This document shows, in pieces, positions 60,223 to 64,000 of a stretch of DNA of 64,000 nucleotides (the stretch's first letter is position 1; each line of letters begins with the position of its first letter). The notes under the pieces are model-generated. The model did not search any database, was not told where the DNA came from, and saw nothing but the letters and a program-made list of their open reading frames with translations. The position numbers were made by a program, and so were the translations under genes. Origin of the DNA: Saprospiraceae bacterium (GTDB lineage: Bacteria > Bacteroidota > Bacteroidia > Chitinophagales > Saprospiraceae); assembly GCA_021604865.1 (NCBI GenBank), contig BQJU01000001.1, forward strand, positions 124,001-188,000, in the 5' to 3' direction.

Positions 60223-63200
60223 ATGAAAAAAGTCTCAATATTTCTGCTATTCTTTTTACTGATTTTGGGAGGGGCTTTCGCCCAATCGCCCCTTAGTTTT
60301 AAATACCAGGCAGTGGCTAGAGATGTCTCCAACCAGCCTTATCAAAATGCAAACCTTGGCCTACGCATCAGCCTTATCCGAGATGGGGTTTCCGGTGTGG
60401 TTGATTATTCAGAAAGACACCTGGTGACTACCACCGATTTTGGGGTTTTTGATATCCAGATTGGTCAGGGAACGGTATTGAATGGCACCTTTGTTAATCT
60501 CGACTGGGGCAGCCATGCTTATTATCTGAAAGTAGACCTGGACCCGGATGGAGGCACCAACTACATCAACATGGGCACCAGCCAATTATTATCCGTTCCT
60601 TATGCCCTTTATGCTCGCAAATCCGGCAATAGTGGTGGCACCGATGATGATGCCGATCCAGAGAATGAATTGCAAAACCTGACCTATGATCCGGAAACAC
60701 AGCAAATCACTATTTCGGAAGGCAACAGCATCACCCTCAATATTCCTGCTGGCAGCACGGATGATCAAATATTGAGCCTTAGCGGTACCACCCTGACCAT
60801 CGAGGGAGGGAATGCGGTAGACTTGGCGGTCATACAGGATGGCGTAGTAGATGACGATGCCGATCCTAGTAATGAAATTCAAAGCCTGAGTTTTAACCCG
60901 GCAACCAACGAACTGACCCTTTCCGGCAGCAACGCCGTCACGATTCCTTCCGGTGGCACCGATGCCGATGCTGATCCCACCAATGAGCTACAAGATATCA
61001 GTCTCACAGGCACCAATCTCAGCATTACCGATGGCAGCACTATCGACCTCTCCGTGGTTCAGGATGGGGTGATAGATGACGATGCCGATCCCGGCAATGA
61101 AATTCAATCCCTCGGTTTCAATCCAGTGACCAATGAACTAACCATATCAGGTAGTAACTCAGTCACCATACCCACCGGTGGCACCGATGCCGATGCTGAC
61201 CCCACCAATGAGCTACAAGACATCAGCCTCACAGGCACCAACCTCAGCATTACCGATGGCAGTACTATCGACCTCTCCGTGGTGCAGGATGGGGTGATAG
61301 ATGCCGATGCCGATCCCGCTAACGAATTGCAAACCATCAATAAAGCGGGTAATACAGTAACCCTTTCCGATGGAGGAGGCTCCTTTACCGATGAGGTTGA
61401 TGATGCCGATGCCAATCCCATTAATGAAATTCAATCGCTGAATTTTAATCCAGTGACCAATGAGCTGGCCATATCTGGTAGCAACTCAGTCACCATCCCC
61501 ACTGGGGGCACTGACGCCGATGCTGACCCCACGAATGAGCTACAAGATATCAGCCTCACGGGTACGAATCTCAGCATTACCGATGGTAGTACTATCGATC
61601 TCTCCGTAGTGCAGGATGGGGTGATAGATGACGATGCGGATCCCGGCAATGAAATTCAATCCCTCGGTTTCAATCCAGTGACCAACGAACTTACCATTTC
61701 GGGTAGCAACTCCGTTACCATCCCCACTGGGGGCACTGATGCCGATGCTGACCCCACCAATGAGCTACAAGACATCAGCCTCACAGGTACCAATCTCAGC
61801 ATATCTGATGGCAGCACTATCGACCTCTCCGTGGTTCAGGATGGCGTGATAGATGACGATGCCGATCCGGGTAATGAATTGCAAACCATCAGCAAGTCAG
61901 GCAATACAGTAACCCTTTCCGATGGAGGAGGCTCCTTTACCGATGAGGTTGATGATGCCGATGCCAATCCCATTAATGAAATTCAATCGCTGAATTTTAA
62001 TCCAGTAACCAATGAACTGGCCATATCAGGTAGCAACTCAGTCACCATCCCTACCGGGGGGGCTGACGCCGATGCGGATCCAACCAATGAAATTCAAAGT
62101 TTGACATTTAACGATAATACCCTTTCACTTTCCAATGGTGGGGGCATGGTTACGTTTCCCGGTTTTGGTTTAAGCTTACCTTATGTTGACCTGATCAGTA
62201 TTTCCAATATAAATGCCTTTGATATTGCCAATGCAGCAGCTACGGGAACCGCTATTGCAGCCCGGCAGGGAGCTGGCTCTTCAGTTGGGTTTGTCAACTC
62301 AGCCGCCATTATTGGTACTGCGCAAGATGGTCATGGAGTAGTCGGTTTTACAAGTGGTGCCGGTGTCCGGGCAGGCGTTTACGGACGATCAGATAATGAT
62401 ATAGGTTTTGGTGTTTATGGCCGTGCAGATGGCACCAATGGCATCGGAGGTCATTTTGAATCCGTTTTTGGGCCGGCACTGGTGACCGGACCGGGCAATG
62501 TAGGCATTGGTGATTTTAACCCGGATGTTAAAATGGTTGTTGACGGCGATATGCGGGTGAATAGTGATGAAGGTTCATTCGCTATAGGTTATCCCAATAA
62601 TGGCAATCAATGGTTATTTAGCACGCTTGCTTCCGGGGCAGACTTGTTGATGCAATCAGAACCTAATGCCAGTAATACCCGGACGACCCGTTTGTGGTTT
62701 AAACAAAATGGCCATGTAGGTATCGGTAGTGTAGACCCACAGGCACGCTTGCATATCAGCGGAAATGGGGAGGCCGTTCGCATTGATGGCAATTCTCCCT
62801 ATTTATCCCTGTATAGTAATAGTGTTTACAAAGGCTATTTCTGGGCACCGCCAAATGCTGATATAGATGCAGAACTGGGCACCGCGGCCAGCTCTTCCGG
62901 TGATTTGGTCTTGTCAGCACAGGGCGTTCCTCGTGTCCGACTCAAAACCAATGGTGATTTTTTAATCGGCGGCAACACCTTAGGCGGCAAAGCTGTTATT
63001 AGCCACAATTCCACGAATGCTAAGCCTCATCTGCTACTTTATGAAAACGGAGATGGTGACTACGCACGTCTTTCCTTTGAAACAGGCCCTGTACCCAATA
63101 AAGAATGGACGCTGGAAGGGTTTACACAACCTTCTGATGCTTCATCCCTCTTTAACGTCATGTACCAAAATGGCAATAACTCCACTAAGATGTTGACGGT

Positions 63201-64000
63201 AACCGGTGCCGGTCGGGTCGGTATCGGCAATGTCAACCCTGATGAAGATTTAGTCCTGGGGAGCAACTTGAACAATGGTTGGGCACTTCCCGCTATGACG
63301 ATTGGAAGCAACACGGGAGGGGCCATTCAGGTAGGTAGCACAGCTGGTTACGACATCAGTATGGAATCTTCAAGCATTTTCAACCGGGCGCGGATTATTT
63401 CCAGTAGTCCAGCCGGTTTGGGGTTAGGTGAAATTGAGATGAGGACAAACGGACTCAGTATCGGAGATAATAACCCCGGCAGTCCTGGTGACTACATGGT
63501 AAAAGTAGTCCACAATAACTTTGGTTTTAACTTGCAAAGAGCAGGCACCACCAATCATTGGGAGTTGTATACCAATAACATCCAGGGCGGCTTGGAGCTA
63601 TACTTTAACCAAAATTTCCGCGGATCATTTTCCCACCTGGATGGACTATATGTGGCCTCTGATCGCAGTTTCAAATCGCATATCCGGAATATGGAACAGG
63701 TCCTTCCCAAGGTGATGGACCTTAGGCCTTCACGCTACCAGTATATCAAGGGAAATCCCACAGCTCGGGAATCATTGGGTTTTATCGCACAAGAGGTCAT
63801 GATCCTATTTCCTGAACTGGTAGAAGTAAGCCAGGATGAGCGGTCGATGGGTATCCATTCCCTCAATTATGCTGGTTTTGGTGTTTTGGCCATTAAAGCA
63901 ATCCAAGAACAGCAGCAACAAATGGAAAGGCAGCAGGAACAAATCGACCATCAGGCTGCAGAGATTGAAGGTTTGCGAATTCGTCTGGCTCGTTTGGAGT
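60223..64000 (+). CDS. Large DADP-repeat secreted protein with S74 chaperone domain (cut by window edge)
   Basis: The frame from ATG 60223 stays open to base 64000, giving 1259 residues so far. Signal peptide to about 21 (GGAFAQ), then a domain LSFKYQAVARDVSNQPYQ... to VPYALYA (to about 130) shared by many Bacteroidota proteins. Residues about 139-630 are DADP(T/G)NE(L/I)Q tandem repeats rich in Asp. A middle region (about 640-1130) has collar/stalk-like beta repeats (NVGIGDFNPD, GHVGIGSVDPQARLHI). The end shows a peptidase S74 / endosialidase chaperone domain: SDRSFKSHI (Ser1146, Lys1151), SLGFIAQEV, then a coiled coil (QEQQQQMERQQEQIDHQ). The C-terminus is missing; only a short piece is probably lost. 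Confidence 0.88.
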   Translation, partial: MKKVSIFLLFFLLILGGAFAQSPLSFKYQAVARDVSNQPYQNANLGLRISLIRDGVSGVVDYSERHLVTTTDFGVFDIQIGQGTVLNGTFVNLDWGSHAYYLKVDLDPDGGTNYINMGTSQLLSVPYALYARKSGNSGGTDDDADPENELQNLTYDPETQQITISEGNSITLNIPAGSTDDQILSLSGTTLTIEGGNAVDLAVIQDGVVDDDADPSNEIQSLSFNPATNELTLSGSNAVTIPSGGTDADADPTNELQDISLTGTNLSITDGSTIDLSVVQDGVIDDDADPGNEIQSLGFNPVTNELTISGSNSVTIPTGGTDADADPTNELQDISLTGTNLSITDGSTIDLSVVQDGVIDADADPANELQTINKAGNTVTLSDGGGSFTDEVDDADANPINEIQSLNFNPVTNELAISGSNSVTIPTGGTDADADPTNELQDISLTGTNLSITDGSTIDLSVVQDGVIDDDADPGNEIQSLGFNPVTNELTISGSNSVTIPTGGTDADADPTNELQDISLTGTNLSISDGSTIDLSVVQDGVIDDDADPGNELQTISKSGNTVTLSDGGGSFTDEVDDADANPINEIQSLNFNPVTNELAISGSNSVTIPTGGADADADPTNEIQSLTFNDNTLSLSNGGGMVTFPGFGLSLPYVDLISISNINAFDIANAAATGTAIAARQGAGSSVGFVNSAAIIGTAQDGHGVVGFTSGAGVRAGVYGRSDNDIGFGVYGRADGTNGIGGHFESVFGPALVTGPGNVGIGDFNPDVKMVVDGDMRVNSDEGSFAIGYPNNGNQWLFSTLASGADLLMQSEPNASNTRTTRLWFKQNGHVGIGSVDPQARLHISGNGEAVRIDGNSPYLSLYSNSVYKGYFWAPPNADIDAELGTAASSSGDLVLSAQGVPRVRLKTNGDFLIGGNTLGGKAVISHNSTNAKPHLLLYENGDGDYARLSFETGPVPNKEWTLEGFTQPSDASSLFNVMYQNGNNSTKMLTVTGAGRVGIGNVNPDEDLVLGSNLNNGWALPAMTIGSNTGGAIQVGSTAGYDISMESSSIFNRARIISSSPAGLGLGEIEMRTNGLSIGDNNPGSPGDYMVKVVHNNFGFNLQRAGTTNHWELYTNNIQGGLELYFNQNFRGSFSHLDGLYVASDRSFKSHIRNMEQVLPKVMDLRPSRYQYIKGNPTARESLGFIAQEVMILFPELVEVSQDERSMGIHSLNYAGFGVLAIKAIQEQQQQMERQQEQIDHQAAEIEGLRIRLARLE
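61081..62094 (+). repeat. 552-nt higher-order tandem duplication inside the S74 protein gene
   Basis: Text starting GATGCCGATCCCGGCAATGA at 61081 recurs at 61633, and GATGAGGTTGATGATGCCGA at 61390 recurs at 61942, both 552 nt (184 codons) apart and nearly identical at the DNA level. Frame is kept. Confidence 0.85.

Noticed and set aside
61081-61649. Minus-strand frames of 72-105 codons in the DADP repeats
   Set aside because: They are reverse readings of the tandem repeat and repeat themselves at the same period.
1-64000. tRNA, rRNA or tmRNA genes
   Set aside because: No cloverleaf with a GGTTCRA-type T-arm and CCA-side pairing, nor rRNA core text, was noticed in intergenic regions; a covariance scan could not be run here.

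Overview
The window reads as chromosome of a Bacteroidota bacterium, most likely a member of the Saprospiria (Haliscomenobacter/Lewinella-like); the class-level guess is inference. Direct support: repeated TAnnTTTG promoter -7 boxes upstream of genes, Por-secretion (type IX, T9SS) C-terminal sorting domains on secreted proteins, a one-polypeptide hybrid two-component regulator (propeller, histidine kinase, receiver, AraC), SusC/D-free but otherwise typical Bacteroidota envelope genes, paired OmpH/Skp genes in front of murI, and a kynurenine branch (kynU, kmo). No rRNA, tRNA, CRISPR array, transposase or prophage structural block was recognised.

Layout. 1-5.9 kb (minus strand): mfd (cut by the left edge), a hairpin-rich intergenic element, ettA, and a secreted TPR protein. 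6.2-11 kb: a cytosolic TPR protein, then two T9SS cargo proteins facing each other (FG-GAP/VCBS protein and a GH30 glycosidase). 11.4-16 kb (minus): small heat-shock protein with a small membrane protein, gluQ-like synthetase, M48 lipoprotein protease, hutH. 16.4-22.7 kb: ompH-ompH-murI, trmB (minus), an unknown secreted protein with dapD, dtd with a MazG-like pyrophosphohydrolase. 22.9-31.1 kb: glycosyltransferase (minus), a 1398-residue hybrid two-component regulator without a nearby polysaccharide locus, a MoxR-type ATPase, moaD and moaE separated by a minisatellite. 31.2-37.9 kb: transglutaminase-like DUF3857 protein, HhH coiled-coil protein, two unknown envelope proteins, an HMA-domain protein, then a FeeM-like acyltransferase next to an isoprenylcysteine-type carboxyl methyltransferase.

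38-59.5 kb: glyA (minus), purple-acid-phosphatase-like protein, a zincin/TolB-propeller/beta-barrel protein, DoxX, methyltransferase, OmpA protein, kynU, ogt, OmpA-like lipoprotein with coiled-coil partner, an ade - PAP2-like - kmo operon, a second propeller/barrel protein in which the zincin site is destroyed, and an MBL-fold hydrolase. 59.7-64 kb: a small T9SS protein followed by a large DADP-repeat protein ending in an S74 endosialidase-type chaperone domain, cut by the right edge.

How genes work together: kynU and kmo both act on kynurenine derivatives towards 3-hydroxyanthranilate (NAD synthesis or tryptophan breakdown); moaD/moaE form molybdopterin synthase; ompH pair serves outer-membrane protein folding beside murI/dapD peptidoglycan supply; mfd, ettA, dtd, trmB and gluQ are translation or repair housekeeping. 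The intergenic space is unusually rich in inverted repeats: at least four separate dispersed families were seen, several abutting stop codons. The most interesting unexplained items are the 143-nt nested hairpin element upstream of mfd, the GAGCATGTTTGGAGG repeat family, a promoter-plus-terminator orphan transcript candidate at 24.3 kb, the FeeM-like/carboxyl-methyltransferase pair, and the intact/dead zincin paralogue pair.
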